DNA of 64,000 nt, from the NCBI RefSeq assembly GCF_029360705.1, contig NZ_JARKMX010000003.1:310001-374000 (forward strand). The letters are read 5' to 3'. Each line of letters begins with the position of its first letter. Position 1 is the first letter of the stretch. The translations under genes and the position numbers were made by a program. The DNA comes from Paraflavitalea pollutisoli (GTDB taxonomy: Bacteria; Bacteroidota; Bacteroidia; Chitinophagales; Chitinophagaceae). The notes under the pieces were generated by a model. The model was not told the origin of the DNA. It saw nothing but the letters and a program-made list of their open reading frames with translations, and did no database searches. Positions 16,703 to 25,775 of the stretch are shown here, piece by piece.

Positions 16703-17539
16703 ATGCACACCAACAACTGCTTAAACTGCCAGGCCCACCTGCAGCCAGAACAGCGTTTTTGTTCCCAATGTGGTCAGCAAACCGCCATCCACCGGTTTTC
16801 TATGCCCCATTTCTTCCATGAATTCTTCCATGCCTTCACACATACTGATAAAGGAATTTTCCACTTGTTGAAATGCCTGGTTACCCGCCCCGGCCTCACC
16901 GCCCGTGAATACCTGCACGGCCGGCGCAAAGCCTACTTCAATCCCTTCACCTTCTTCCTGATCGTGATGGCCGTGTATGTACTCGTCGATCCGTTTTTCG
17001 TACGGTCCATTCCCGAAGTGCATCCGGATCCTGCCATACTCGCCCGCATACCCACGGCCGAAGGCCGGGAGAACTACATCGGCATACTGCACCGGGCCAA
17101 CCAGATGCAGTACATCCTGACCGGCAAGGCCAATTTCGTGGCCATGGTAGCCGTACCGCTCATAGCCCTCATCTCCTGGTTGTGCTACTACCGGCGCGGG
17201 TTCAATTATGCCGAACACCTCACGGCCAATATGCTGTTTGTGGTATTCGCCAACCTGCTGATGGTGGTGCTGATATTTCCGTTAAAAGCGTTGTTGAAGG
17301 ATAGCCCACTGGGCTACAGGCTGCCTTTTCTCGGCATGCTATTCCAGATACTCTACCTCTGGTGGTGCTACAATGGTTTTTTCCAGCTACACAGCATAGG
17401 AGCACGCACCAGGTCATTCCTGGTAAGCCTCTTCGCGATCGCGTTTTGGTTCATGTTCTCACTCACCATAACAGCAATCTACATCTACCAAAGCTGGGAT
17501 TTCTATAAATTCTTTGGAAGAATATTCGGCAGTCATTAA
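16703..17539 (+). CDS. DUF3667 membrane protein with N-terminal zinc ribbon
   Basis: Starting at ATG 16703 (MHTNNCLNCQAHLQPEQRFC) the protein has 278 residues; the in-frame ATG at 16652 would put the 19-bp repeat inside the gene. A zinc ribbon with two CxxC pairs (CLNC and CSQC) is at about residues 6-25. Next comes the DUF3667 signature with LVTRPGLTAREYLHGRRKAYFNP around residue 70-90, key residues P-G and Y-x-x-G-R-R-x-x-Y. Four to five membrane segments follow. The biochemical function is unknown. It is a single-gene unit converging with the sterol desaturase pair. Confidence 0.85.
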   Translation: MHTNNCLNCQAHLQPEQRFCSQCGQQTAIHRFSMPHFFHEFFHAFTHTDKGIFHLLKCLVTRPGLTAREYLHGRRKAYFNPFTFFLIVMAVYVLVDPFFVRSIPEVHPDPAILARIPTAEGRENYIGILHRANQMQYILTGKANFVAMVAVPLIALISWLCYYRRGFNYAEHLTANMLFVVFANLLMVVLIFPLKALLKDSPLGYRLPFLGMLFQILYLWWCYNGFFQLHSIGARTRSFLVSLFAIAFWFMFSLTITAIYIYQSWDFYKFFGRIFGSH

Positions 17540-17585
17540 GCGCAACGATACTGCGCCCAGCAAACGAACCGCGCGGCCTCGCCGG

Positions 17586-18518
17586 TTATTTACCGGAAGC
17601 TTTTACAGTAACAGGCTCTTCCGGCAAGTTACCAGCCTCTACCTCGCGCAGTTGTTCACTCGTGAGTCGGCTGCCGTCATGGCTCCAGCCGGGAGGGCCA
17701 AATACATACCCAAACTTCTCTTTCCAGCCAATATCGGCGCGGTTAACGTCTTTGAAGATACTCTGCCACTCATGAAAGACCACCGTCACCGGCGTTTCCT
17801 TCTTGATCGGAGAAGTAAGACCGTACTTGATCGGCTGGTATTCTTCCGCAGGCAATTCGGCCTGGAAGGTGCCAAACAGCTTGTCCCAGATGATCAGGAA
17901 CATGCCCATGTTCTTATCGAGGTATTTTACATTGGAAGCGTGGTGAACCCGGTGGTGCGAAGGCGTCACGAGCACATGCTCGAGCCAGCCCATTTTACCG
18001 ATCAGCTCAGTATGAACGAAGATGCCCCAGATCTGCGTGGCCGAATACACGAACACTATATCGACAGGAGAAAATCCCATCAGGGCCAGTGGGATGAAAT
18101 AAATGAAACGGTACAGCGGCTGAAATACAGAAGAACGGAATCCCACGGTAAAGTTCATGTGCTCCGAAGAATGGTGCGTCACATGCACGGCCCAGAAAAG
18201 GCGGACCTCATGGTCAAAGCGGTGTAGCCAGTAGTACAGGAAATCTTCCAGCAATACCAGCATGAACCAATACACCAGCACATGGCTGAAGGAGAAGATC
18301 TGGTGCCGGTAGAAATAGTCGAGCACGATGATATAAACACCACGGAATAACAGATCAAGTGCCCCATTCATCAACATCAGGTAGCAATTGACAGCCGTGT
18401 CTTTCCACGTATACAATTTACGGTGCCGGTAATTGCTGAGCAATACTTCCAGGCCGATGATGATGAGGTAGATCGGAGTACTGATCAGGATCAGTAACTG
18501 TTCGCGTAGTGAATCCAT
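17586..18518 (-). CDS. Sterol desaturase / fatty acid hydroxylase family protein (copy 1)
   Basis: The 310-residue integral membrane di-iron enzyme carries the three His clusters of the family: HRFDH after a transmembrane segment (about 110-116), HVTHHSSEH (about 125-133) and HRVHHASN (about 200-207). Such enzymes hydroxylate or desaturate sterols, carotenoids, fatty acids or ether lipids in the membrane. The start is ATG 18518; an extension to 18560 is not needed. TACTTTTG lies seven bases upstream of the start codon. A paralogue of equal length lies directly upstream on the same strand. The substrate is unknown. Confidence 0.9.
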   Translation of the reverse strand: MDSLREQLLILISTPIYLIIIGLEVLLSNYRHRKLYTWKDTAVNCYLMLMNGALDLLFRGVYIIVLDYFYRHQIFSFSHVLVYWFMLVLLEDFLYYWLHRFDHEVRLFWAVHVTHHSSEHMNFTVGFRSSVFQPLYRFIYFIPLALMGFSPVDIVFVYSATQIWGIFVHTELIGKMGWLEHVLVTPSHHRVHHASNVKYLDKNMGMFLIIWDKLFGTFQAELPAEEYQPIKYGLTSPIKKETPVTVVFHEWQSIFKDVNRADIGWKEKFGYVFGPPGWSHDGSRLTSEQLREVEAGNLPEEPVTVKASGK

Positions 18519-18525
18519 GTGGGGA

Positions 18526-18533
18526 CAAAAGTA
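18526..18533 (-). promoter_or_regulatory. TAnnTTTG element seven bases before a start codon
   Basis: On the minus strand TACTTTTG is separated from ATG 18518 by seven bases, implying a very short or absent leader. The -33 partner is poor (CAAAA, 24 bases away). Confidence 0.4.
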
Positions 18534-18685
18534 AGCAACTGGCGGTAAATGTTTTGCCAAAAACTGCAGACGGGTTGGTACTTATCTTGACCACCGATCA
18601 TATTGTTACTGAACAACATACAAGGAAATTCTAATAGGACGGCACCCTTTCGCACCCACCTTAATAAAAGCTTAAAACGAAAAGT

Positions 18686-19618
18686 TTACCCGTGGGGGTT
18701 ATCGACACTGGCGGGTGGTACCCACATCGGCCTGGACTCCCTGGCCCGCAACTGATCACTGGTAGAGCGGCTGCCGTCATGACTCCACCCGGGAGGGCCA
18801 AATACGTACATCCATCGTTGCCAGGCGGTAAGCCCTGGTTGTCGCACGTCGCGCCAGATGGCCGACCATTCATGAAAGATAAGATAGGGAATAGTATCAT
18901 GCTGCGGCTGCGTGGTGAGCCCATAGCGGATCGCTTCGTACTTGTTATCAGGCAGCTCCTCCTGGAAGGTGCCAAAGAACTTGTCCCAGAAAATGAAAGC
19001 AGTTCCCATATTCCGGTCGAGGTATTTGACATTGGAAGCATGGTGTACCCGGTGGTGAGAAGGGGTCACAAAAATATACTCCAGCCAACCCAGCTTGCGC
19101 ACCTTTTCAGTGTGCGTGAGAATAGCCCATATTTCGGTAATGGAATACATCAATAAGATATCGATAGGCTGAAAGCCGAGCAGGGCGATGGGAATGAAAA
19201 ACAGGAACCGGTACAGCGGTTCAAGTACACCCGCCCGGAAACCAACCGTAAAATTGAAGTGCTGGGAAGAATGGTGGTTGACATGCACGGCCCAGAACAG
19301 GCGACAGGTATGCCCTAGCCGGTGCAGCCAGTAATGCATCATATCGACGAGCAGCAACAGCCCCAGCCAATACAGGAATCCATGACCGGCTTGGAAAAAG
19401 CGATACCCGAACGCAAACGTCAGCAGGGCAAAACTGACTCCACGCATCACCAGGTCGACCAGGCCGCCGCAAAGACTGAGGGCAAAATTGTGGAAAGTGT
19501 CTCGGGTACGGTAACTATGGGTGTGGTGGAGATTGCTGAGGATGATCTCTACCCCAATGATAATGGCGTATAAAGGGGTGGTGATCAATACCAGTAGCTG
19601 CTGTGTAAGGGAGCCCAT
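18686..19618 (-). CDS. Sterol desaturase / fatty acid hydroxylase family protein (copy 2)
   Basis: This 310-residue protein is the same length as its downstream neighbour and clearly paralogous. Both begin with a QQLLVLI/REQLLILI-type segment, share HYWLHRLGH/HYWLHRFDH-like, HVNHHSSQH and HRVHHASN His clusters, and end with GPPGWSHDGSR. The start is ATG 19618. About 170 bases separate the copies, enough for a separate promoter. It probably acts on a related but distinct membrane lipid. Confidence 0.9.
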   Translation of the reverse strand: MGSLTQQLLVLITTPLYAIIIGVEIILSNLHHTHSYRTRDTFHNFALSLCGGLVDLVMRGVSFALLTFAFGYRFFQAGHGFLYWLGLLLLVDMMHYWLHRLGHTCRLFWAVHVNHHSSQHFNFTVGFRAGVLEPLYRFLFFIPIALLGFQPIDILLMYSITEIWAILTHTEKVRKLGWLEYIFVTPSHHRVHHASNVKYLDRNMGTAFIFWDKFFGTFQEELPDNKYEAIRYGLTTQPQHDTIPYLIFHEWSAIWRDVRQPGLTAWQRWMYVFGPPGWSHDGSRSTSDQLRARESRPMWVPPASVDNPHG

Positions 19619-19759
19619 GCCGTCACCCAATCAAAAAAAGTACCATACAATCCTGCCTGGGTTCAGTAACTTGCGGGCTGGAAACAAAATCTAATCAGAT
19701 TCTAATCGTGTCATAAATCCCGGGGCTGTATAATTGGCTCCTGTGGAATGATTTAGCGG

Positions 19760-20248
19760 ATGCAGATAAATTTAAACGATAACTGGCAAAAAAAAGCGGC
19801 TGCTAATCAAAAGCAGTACAAGCAGTTCCTGAAGCAAGCTGACAAAAACAAAGTGTTGAGACAATTGCCCGAACTGCACGAAGAAGCTTTCAGTAAGGTA
19901 GACTGTTTACAGTGTGCTGCCTGCTGTAAGAACTATTCGCCGCGTTTTAAAACGCCCGATATCAAGCGCATCAGCAAACACCTTAGGATGAAGGAAAGTG
20001 CCTTTATTGATACTTACCTGCGCCTCGATGAAGATGGAGACTATGTCGTGAAATCATCGCCCTGCCCGTTTCTCGGCAGCGATAATTTTTGTTCGATCTA
20101 TGAGCAACGTCCCTCCGATTGCGAGCGCTTCCCCTATACGGATGAAGATGTGCTGTTGAAAAGACCGCAACTCACTTTGAAGAATGCCAGCTTTTGCCCG
20201 GCCACCTACTACGTGATGGAAAAATTGCTGCAAACAACAGCGAAATAA
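19760..20248 (+). CDS. YkgJ-family cysteine cluster protein
   Basis: The 162-residue protein has the metal-chelating CxxCAACC pattern (CLQCAACCKNYSPRF) at about residue 50-64, followed by SSPCPFLGSDNFCSIYEQRP and SDCERFP. These Cys residues define the YkgJ family of putative zinc- or iron-chelating proteins. The N-terminus is Lys/Gln-rich and has no signal peptide, so it is cytoplasmic. It lies 110 bases upstream of the antiporter gene on the same strand; co-transcription is possible but not shown. Confidence 0.85.
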   Translation: MQINLNDNWQKKAAANQKQYKQFLKQADKNKVLRQLPELHEEAFSKVDCLQCAACCKNYSPRFKTPDIKRISKHLRMKESAFIDTYLRLDEDGDYVVKSSPCPFLGSDNFCSIYEQRPSDCERFPYTDEDVLLKRPQLTLKNASFCPATYYVMEKLLQTTAK

Positions 20249-20357
20249 TCCGGAAATCGCCACTACCCATTCAACAACTGGTTCACATTATTTGTATTAT
20301 CAGCGGATATCATTTTGCTCATAGTAGATTTTTAGACGAGATAAACCCAGAGAGCCC

Positions 20358-22580
20358 ATGCACTTGCCAAACCTGATCATAGATCTCGCCCTGATTTTGG
20401 GGGTAGCCGGTATTACTACGCTCATATTCAGAAAACTGAAGCAGCCGGTAGTACTGGGTTATATCCTCGCGGGATTACTGGTCGGTCATAATATTCCCTG
20501 GACGCCCACCATCTCCGATGAAAAAAGTGTATCCGTATGGGCAGAGATCGGCGTCGTATTCCTGCTGTTTAGTTTAGGACTGGAGTTCAGCTTCAAAAAA
20601 CTCATGCGCATCGGAGGTACTGCTTCCATTACCGCGATCGTAGAGATCGCCGGTATGCTGGGCATTGGCTTTCTCGTAGGCCGACTGATGGGATGGTCAA
20701 CGATGGATAGCTTATTCCTCGGTGGTATCCTGTCTATCTCTTCCACGACCATCATCATACGCGCGTTTGAAGAGCTCGGCATCAAGAGCCAGCGATTCGC
20801 GGGCATCGTGTTTGGCGTACTCATCGTAGAAGACCTAGTAGCCATCTTATTGATGGTGATCCTCTCTACCGTTGCAGTAAGCCAGAAATTTGCAGGTGGC
20901 GAAATGCTGATATCGTTGATGAAACTGGTTTTCTTCCTGGCCGTCTGGTTCCTCTCCGGCATTTTTATATTGCCCACCTTTCTGCAGAAAGCCCGTAAAC
21001 TCATGAGTGAAGAAACCTTGCTCATCGTATCGTTGGGGCTTTGCCTGGGCATGGTGGTGCTGGCCACCAATGTTGGTTTTTCGCCGGCACTGGGCGCCTT
21101 CGTAATGGGGTCTATCCTTGCAGAAACCACCATGGCCGAAAAGATCGAACACCTCATCAAACCCGTGAAGGACCTTTTCGCAGCTGTCTTTTTCGTGTCT
21201 GTCGGAATCATTTTTGATCCTGGTACCATTGTCGAGTACAAATGGCCCGTGTTGATCCTTACAGTAGTGACCATCCTGGGTAAGATACTCAGTACAACGG
21301 CGGGCGCTCTATTATCGGGCCAACCCTTGAAGCAGTCCTTGCAATCGGGTATGAGTCTCGCACAGATCGGTGAATTCTCTTTCATCATCGCAGGGCTCGG
21401 TCTCACCCTCAATGTAACCAGTGCATTCCTCTATCCAATCGCGGTAGCCATTTCTGCCATCACCACCTTTACGACCCCTTACCTCATCAAGTTCTCCGAG
21501 CCCTTGTACAATTTGTTGGAGGCAAAACTGCCCCAACGGTGGAAGGCAGCCATCAATCAATACGGTACCGGTGCCCAAACCATCCAGGCCGAAAGCGACT
21601 GGAAGATCGTATTGCGCAATTATATCTCCGTGATGGTGGTCAACTCGGTGATAGTGATCGCCCTCGTATTGCTGTCGGAAAAATTCCTATGGCCGCTGAT
21701 CAGTGAATATGTTTCCAGTCCAACCCTGTCGTCCGTATTTACCTGTTTCATTACGTTGATTGCCGTAGCACCCTTTCTGTGGGCGCTCGCGATCCGTCGC
21801 CCGAATTCTTTTGCGTATGCCAACCTCTGGCTCGATAAAAAATACAACCACGGTCCGCTGGTGATGCTAGAAGTGATCCGCAATATCTTACTGGTATTGC
21901 TGGTGGGGTTCCTGGTCGATCGGCTCTTCACAGCCATGGTAGCACTGTTTGCCGTATTGCCGGTGATCATTGTAGTATTGCTGATCTTTTCCCGGAGACT
22001 GCAATCCTTTTATTCGCGCATCGAAAAGCGGTTCATGTCCAACCTCAACGAGCGGGAAGGAACCACCAATGGCGTACCCGACCTGTCGCCCTGGGATGCC
22101 CACATCGCTTATTTCACCATACCGCCCGAGTCGCCCAATGTGGGCCATACCCTGCAGGAACTCGCCTGGCGCGAACGATATGGTGTGAACATCGCGTCGA
22201 TCGAAAGAGGTAAGCGCACCGTCTATGCGCCTACCCGCAATGAAAAGATCTTTCCCTACGATAACATATCGGTGATCGGTACCGACGTACAGCTCGAAAA
22301 ATTCCGCACAGTGGTAGAGATGGAGATCACCGGTATCGATACACAAATTGCCAGGGAAGATATTACGCTCAACAAACTGATCATCGATGAACATACCGAC
22401 CTGCGCGGTAAATCCATCCGCGGATCGGGCATCCGCGAAACCGTCAATGGATTGGTAGTCGGCATCGAACGCAATGGCGAACGCATCCTCAATCCCGACT
22501 CTACCACCATCTTCGAATGGGATGATGTAGTCTGGATCGTGGGCGAACGCAAGCAGTTGCAGAAACTAATGAAGGAATAA
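20358..22580 (+). CDS. CPA2-type cation:proton antiporter with RCK_C domains
   Basis: The 740-residue protein has a Na+/H+ exchanger membrane domain of about 12 segments (residues 1-385), with GYILAGLLVGHNIPW near residue 32-46 and SLAQIGEFSFIIAGLGL near 330-346, typical of KefB/KefC-like transporters. A second hydrophobic region (about 425-560) follows. The cytoplasmic C-terminus carries two TrkA-C/RCK_C-like modules (about 590-660 and 675-740), which sense ligands and gate transport in relatives. It probably exports K+ or Na+ in exchange for protons. The extra membrane block before the RCK_C part is longer than in E. coli KefB. Confidence 0.88.
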   Translation: MHLPNLIIDLALILGVAGITTLIFRKLKQPVVLGYILAGLLVGHNIPWTPTISDEKSVSVWAEIGVVFLLFSLGLEFSFKKLMRIGGTASITAIVEIAGMLGIGFLVGRLMGWSTMDSLFLGGILSISSTTIIIRAFEELGIKSQRFAGIVFGVLIVEDLVAILLMVILSTVAVSQKFAGGEMLISLMKLVFFLAVWFLSGIFILPTFLQKARKLMSEETLLIVSLGLCLGMVVLATNVGFSPALGAFVMGSILAETTMAEKIEHLIKPVKDLFAAVFFVSVGIIFDPGTIVEYKWPVLILTVVTILGKILSTTAGALLSGQPLKQSLQSGMSLAQIGEFSFIIAGLGLTLNVTSAFLYPIAVAISAITTFTTPYLIKFSEPLYNLLEAKLPQRWKAAINQYGTGAQTIQAESDWKIVLRNYISVMVVNSVIVIALVLLSEKFLWPLISEYVSSPTLSSVFTCFITLIAVAPFLWALAIRRPNSFAYANLWLDKKYNHGPLVMLEVIRNILLVLLVGFLVDRLFTAMVALFAVLPVIIVVLLIFSRRLQSFYSRIEKRFMSNLNEREGTTNGVPDLSPWDAHIAYFTIPPESPNVGHTLQELAWRERYGVNIASIERGKRTVYAPTRNEKIFPYDNISVIGTDVQLEKFRTVVEMEITGIDTQIAREDITLNKLIIDEHTDLRGKSIRGSGIRETVNGLVVGIERNGERILNPDSTTIFEWDDVVWIVGERKQLQKLMKE

Positions 22581-22618
22581 CGTCTTTACCTTTCTGCCTC
22601 GTTGACTCACTGCCTTTC

Positions 22619-23869
22619 CTAATACTCAAACTTCCGCAGCGACGGCGCCTTGAACCACATCACACCCACGACCAGCAAGGTCATGGCGCCGCCAAAGATC
22701 ACGGAGGGCACAACGCCCAACAGGCGTGCGGCAAGTCCACTCTCCACCTGGCCGATCTCATTGCTCGAGTTGATGAACATCGAGTTGACAGAAGATACAC
22801 GCCCGCGCATATTGTCGGGCGTTTTTAATTGCAGGATGGTACCGCGGATCACCACACTGATGCCATCGAGCATACCACTGACCAGTAAGGCAATGAACGA
22901 GAGCCAGAATACTTTCGAGAAACCGAAGATGACGATGCACAACCCATAACCCGCCACCACATAGAGTAGCGTAAGGCCCTGTTTTCTTTTGATGGGGAAG
23001 AAGGTGAGCGACAGGATCATGATCATGGAGCCGATGTCGGTAGCCGCGTTGAGCCAGCCAAAACCAACCGGACCCACATGCAGAATCTCTGCAGCAAAGA
23101 AAGGCAGCAACGCTACTGTACCGCCAAACAATACGGCCAGCATATCCAACAGAAAAGCACCCAGCAGATCTTTCGTATTCCAAACAAACTTCAATCCTTC
23201 CTTCACACTCTCCCAGGTCTTCTGCTCCGCATTGGTGTGTTGAATGGGCTTGGGTTTAATAAGCCACACGCAGATCGCTGAAATAGCGAGGTAGCCCATC
23301 ACGATCGGCAAAGTTTGGGAGTAACCGACATAGGCGATCAGCAAACCAGCCGATCCATGACCTAGCACCGAGCCCGACAACCAGGTGGTAGAACTCCAGG
23401 TTACCGCATTGGGCAATAAACTTTTGGGAACCAGTTGCGCGAGGAAGGAACTCGTGGTGGGGCCCGAGAAAGAACGGATGACACCCGTGCAGAAAATAAT
23501 GAGGTAGATGCCATACTGCACGAAGTGCTTGCCCATATTGGCTTCAACCGATGGGAAATTGATGAACAGCAGCGCGGTCACACACAACAGGTACAAGAGA
23601 ATGCTGCGGAACAGCAGGTTGCGTTTGTTGCTCTTGTCGACCACATGGCCCGAGTACAAGGCCAGGGAAATAGCCGGAATGGCTTCCGACAACCCCACCA
23701 GCGATACCTGCAACGGATCTTTGGTGAGCAGGTAGATCTTCCACAACACCATGGTAGCAACCATGCGCATGGCCATGATGAAGAAAAAGCGTTGAATGAT
23801 GAAGTAGCGGAATTCGGTGATGCGGACGGCGGCGAATGGACTGTTGAGACTGGGCTGTTCGGTTTCCAT
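22619..23869 (-). CDS. Major facilitator superfamily exporter (MFS_3/EntS-like)
   Basis: The 416-residue protein starts at ATG 23869 (METEQPSLNSPFAAVRITEFR). It shows about 12 hydrophobic segments, the loop 2-3 motif GHVVDKSNKRN (a variant of the MFS A motif) and a long central loop. The N-terminal pattern FRYFIIQRFFFIMAMRM resembles the enterobactin exporter EntS and related MFS_3 proteins. The substrate is unknown, and no siderophore genes are near. TATTTTTG lies five bases before the start codon. The gene converges with the antiporter gene with no clear terminator between them. Confidence 0.85.
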   Translation of the reverse strand: METEQPSLNSPFAAVRITEFRYFIIQRFFFIMAMRMVATMVLWKIYLLTKDPLQVSLVGLSEAIPAISLALYSGHVVDKSNKRNLLFRSILLYLLCVTALLFINFPSVEANMGKHFVQYGIYLIIFCTGVIRSFSGPTTSSFLAQLVPKSLLPNAVTWSSTTWLSGSVLGHGSAGLLIAYVGYSQTLPIVMGYLAISAICVWLIKPKPIQHTNAEQKTWESVKEGLKFVWNTKDLLGAFLLDMLAVLFGGTVALLPFFAAEILHVGPVGFGWLNAATDIGSMIMILSLTFFPIKRKQGLTLLYVVAGYGLCIVIFGFSKVFWLSFIALLVSGMLDGISVVIRGTILQLKTPDNMRGRVSSVNSMFINSSNEIGQVESGLAARLLGVVPSVIFGGAMTLLVVGVMWFKAPSLRKFEY

Positions 23870-23874
23870 GGCCG

Positions 23875-23882
23875 CAAAAATA
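23875..23882 (-). promoter_or_regulatory. TAnnTTTG element five bases before the MFS start
   Basis: On the minus strand TATTTTTG ends five bases before ATG 23869, implying a leaderless or near-leaderless transcript. No clear -33 element was found. Confidence 0.35.
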
Positions 23883-24076
23883 AAGCATTCCCCGTTTTTG
23901 ACCGTTGTGGGTTGGTTAACAGGGGGCAAGATAGGGGCTCACCCGTCCGGGATCGTACAAGACCCTTCAGTCAAAAAAACGGCGACGGCCCATGTCATGA
24001 CATTTTGCTGAAAACTTGGATTCCCCCTGCACGCGACCGTACATTTGCCCCGTTTTGATCGTTTTGAGCAGCCCCC

Positions 24077-24131
24077 GCACCCGCACCGTTCCCGTACCCA
24101 TCCCGTACCGTTCCCGTACCGATCCCGTATA
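24077..24131. repeat. 11-bp tandem array, five units
   Basis: Units start at 24077, 24088, 24099, 24110 and 24121. The core CCCG(T/C)A recurs every 11 bases. The 24088 and 24110 units are identical (GTTCCCGTACC), and the others differ by one to three bases. Confidence 0.85.
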
Positions 24132-24242
24132 AATAGCTCAATGATTAAAACGAGGCCATTTTCACCAAAAACGGCAGGAGGAGATATGCCTGGGGCCAGC
24201 AGCGACGGGTAAAAGAGCGTGTTTTGGAGCAACCGGAAGGTA

Positions 24243-24286
24243 CCGCTCCCTACTCGCTTCCATGCCGCTCCCTACTCGCTCCCATG
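24243..24286. repeat. 22-bp tandem duplication made of 11-bp units
   Basis: The 22-mer at 24243-24264 repeats at 24265-24286 with one mismatch. Each half splits into two related 11-mers, CCGCTCCCTAC and TCGCT(T/C)CCATG, so the period is again 11. Confidence 0.8.
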
Positions 24287-24511
24287 GAAGTGTAATGAAA
24301 ATAGCACAACTTTTCTAAATCAATCATTTACGCCTATAAATGAACGGATCGTCATGCAGATGGGTTAGCGGGCAACACATATGATGGCGGAGGCCTGGCA
24401 AAAGGTAGTCCCTGGAATGCTCAAAGAGCAGCCGCAAAACAAAGCAGATGATGAGATCAGCCAGGATCTCGGCGGCAAAGGTCGGCAGAAACTATCGGAT
24501 AAAGCAATCCA

Positions 24512-25144
24512 TCAGGGCAAAGTCAGGTAATGCTGTCCGTAATCGTAGTCCTTTTCCAGCGCATCGGTGATCACCTTGAGGTGTTTTTCATTGCCCAGGA
24601 AATCGGCATTGCTAGCATCAACAAACAGTGTTTTAATGTTGTGCTGCTTGATGTAATGCGTATAGGTTTCCTGGATCTTGAACAGGTATTCATCGGGAAT
24701 AGCCTGCTCGTAAGGACGGTTGCGCTTGCGGATGTTGAACTGCAGCTTGTTGACCGGCGCATGGAGGTAGATGAGGATCTCCGGCTGTGTGATCTGCTGA
24801 TGGATGATATCGAATAATTTCTGGTAAAGGCGAAACTCCTCTTCGGGCAGGTTTACTTTGGCAAAGAGCAGGCATTTGGTAAACAGGTAATCGGTGACCG
24901 TGACGCTCTGAAAGAGGTCTTTGGTATGGATCAGTTCTTTGAGCTGTTTGTAACGTTCCGCCATAAAGAACAATTCGAGCGGAAAAGCGTACTGCGTTGG
25001 ATTCTCGTAAAATTTGCTGAGAAACGGATTGTCTGCAAAAGCTTCCAGGATCAGGCGGGCATTGTATTTTTTAGCCAGCAAATGCGATAGGGTGGTTTTA
25101 CCCGCCCCGATATTGCCCTCGATAGTAATAAAGTGATAATTCAT
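24512..25144 (-). CDS. Deoxynucleoside kinase (dGK/dAK-like)
   Basis: The 210-residue enzyme starts with the P-loop IEGNIGAGKTTLSHLLA (residues 8-24) and has the DNK-family segments FADNPFLSKFYENP, ELFFMAERYKQL and a lid-like RKRNRPYEQAI. It phosphorylates deoxyribonucleosides with ATP in nucleotide salvage. It lies 85 bases after folK on the same strand, an arrangement I recall as common in Bacteroidota. Specificity between deoxyadenosine and deoxyguanosine cannot be assigned. Confidence 0.9.
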   Translation of the reverse strand: MNYHFITIEGNIGAGKTTLSHLLAKKYNARLILEAFADNPFLSKFYENPTQYAFPLELFFMAERYKQLKELIHTKDLFQSVTVTDYLFTKCLLFAKVNLPEEEFRLYQKLFDIIHQQITQPEILIYLHAPVNKLQFNIRKRNRPYEQAIPDEYLFKIQETYTHYIKQHNIKTLFVDASNADFLGNEKHLKVITDALEKDYDYGQHYLTLP

Positions 25145-25229
25145 AAATAAGTGCGGGAATCGTCAACGCCTGCCAAAATAAAGGAAATGGACACAGACCC
25201 CGGCATGCTGAAGGCAATTTGTGGAAAAG

Positions 25230-25715
25230 TTAGATCCCAAATAATTTCACGGGCAGTTCGTCCGGGCAGTCGGTCAGCAATTCGCAGATGGTTTGGTGCA
25301 ACAGGGGATGGAGGAAGCCGGGTGCAATCTCTGCCAGTGGTACCAGCGCAAACCGCCGGTTTTGCACTTCAGGGTGGGGGACCGTCAGTTGCGGTAGATC
25401 GATGACGGCATCATTAAAAAAGATAATATCGATATCGATCACCCGGGGGCCGTAACGTTCCTCCCGGATGCGGCCAAGGGATGTTTCCACGTCCAGCACG
25501 GCTTGCAGCAGGTTTTCGGCCGGTAAGGCCGTCTCGATGGCCAGGGCCTGGTTGAGGAAGGCCTGCTGGTCCGTTTTACCCCAGGCGGCCGTTTCGTACA
25601 CCGACGATTGGCGGATCACCCTTCCACAGCGTTCGTCGATGGCTTTTACAGCCTGTTGCAGGTTTAGGGGCCTGTTTCCCACGTTGCCGCCTATCAGTAA
25701 ATACGCTTTATTCAT
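25230..25715 (-). CDS. folK: 2-amino-4-hydroxy-6-hydroxymethyldihydropteridine diphosphokinase
   Basis: HPPK transfers pyrophosphate from ATP to the pterin in folate synthesis. The 161-residue form starts at ATG 25715 (MNKAYLLIGGNVGNRPLNL). Family marks are the N-terminal GGNVGNR, the segment SSVYETAAWG and the metal-binding PRVIDIDIIFF with TVPHPEVQNRRFALVPL after it. Length is standard. It is the probable first gene of a folK-deoxynucleoside kinase unit and is divergent from sppA, 60 bases apart. Confidence 0.95.
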   Translation of the reverse strand: MNKAYLLIGGNVGNRPLNLQQAVKAIDERCGRVIRQSSVYETAAWGKTDQQAFLNQALAIETALPAENLLQAVLDVETSLGRIREERYGPRVIDIDIIFFNDAVIDLPQLTVPHPEVQNRRFALVPLAEIAPGFLHPLLHQTICELLTDCPDELPVKLFGI

Positions 25716-25717
25716 AT

Positions 25718-25749
25718 ATTGCACAATCCCGAAGGGGCAAATATCTTTG
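25718..25749 (+). promoter_or_regulatory. Bacteroidota-type promoter of sppA
   Basis: ATTG (25718-25721), 20 bases, then TATCTTTG (25742-25749), which is 26 bases before ATG 25776. Confidence 0.6.
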
Positions 25750-25775
25750 AATTTTGTATTAAAATCAATTAGTTG

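Larger units (their letters stand above)
23870..24511. other. 642-bp intergenic region with two 11-bp arrays
   Basis: It lies between the MFS gene and the deoxynucleoside kinase gene, both on the minus strand. It holds arrays at 24077-24131 and 24243-24286. A 49-codon frame at 24381-24530 that overlaps the kinase end is judged spurious. No RNA gene is recognised. Confidence 0.6.

Noticed and set aside
13269-24286. Tandem repeats as possible CRISPR arrays
   Set aside because: Units are 11 bp with no spacers of regular size, and no cas genes are present.
24381-24530. 49-codon plus-strand frame overlapping the kinase gene end
   Set aside because: It has two ATGs but no promoter or ribosome-binding site. 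The composition is plausible but the overlap with the kinase gene and the short length make it unsupported.
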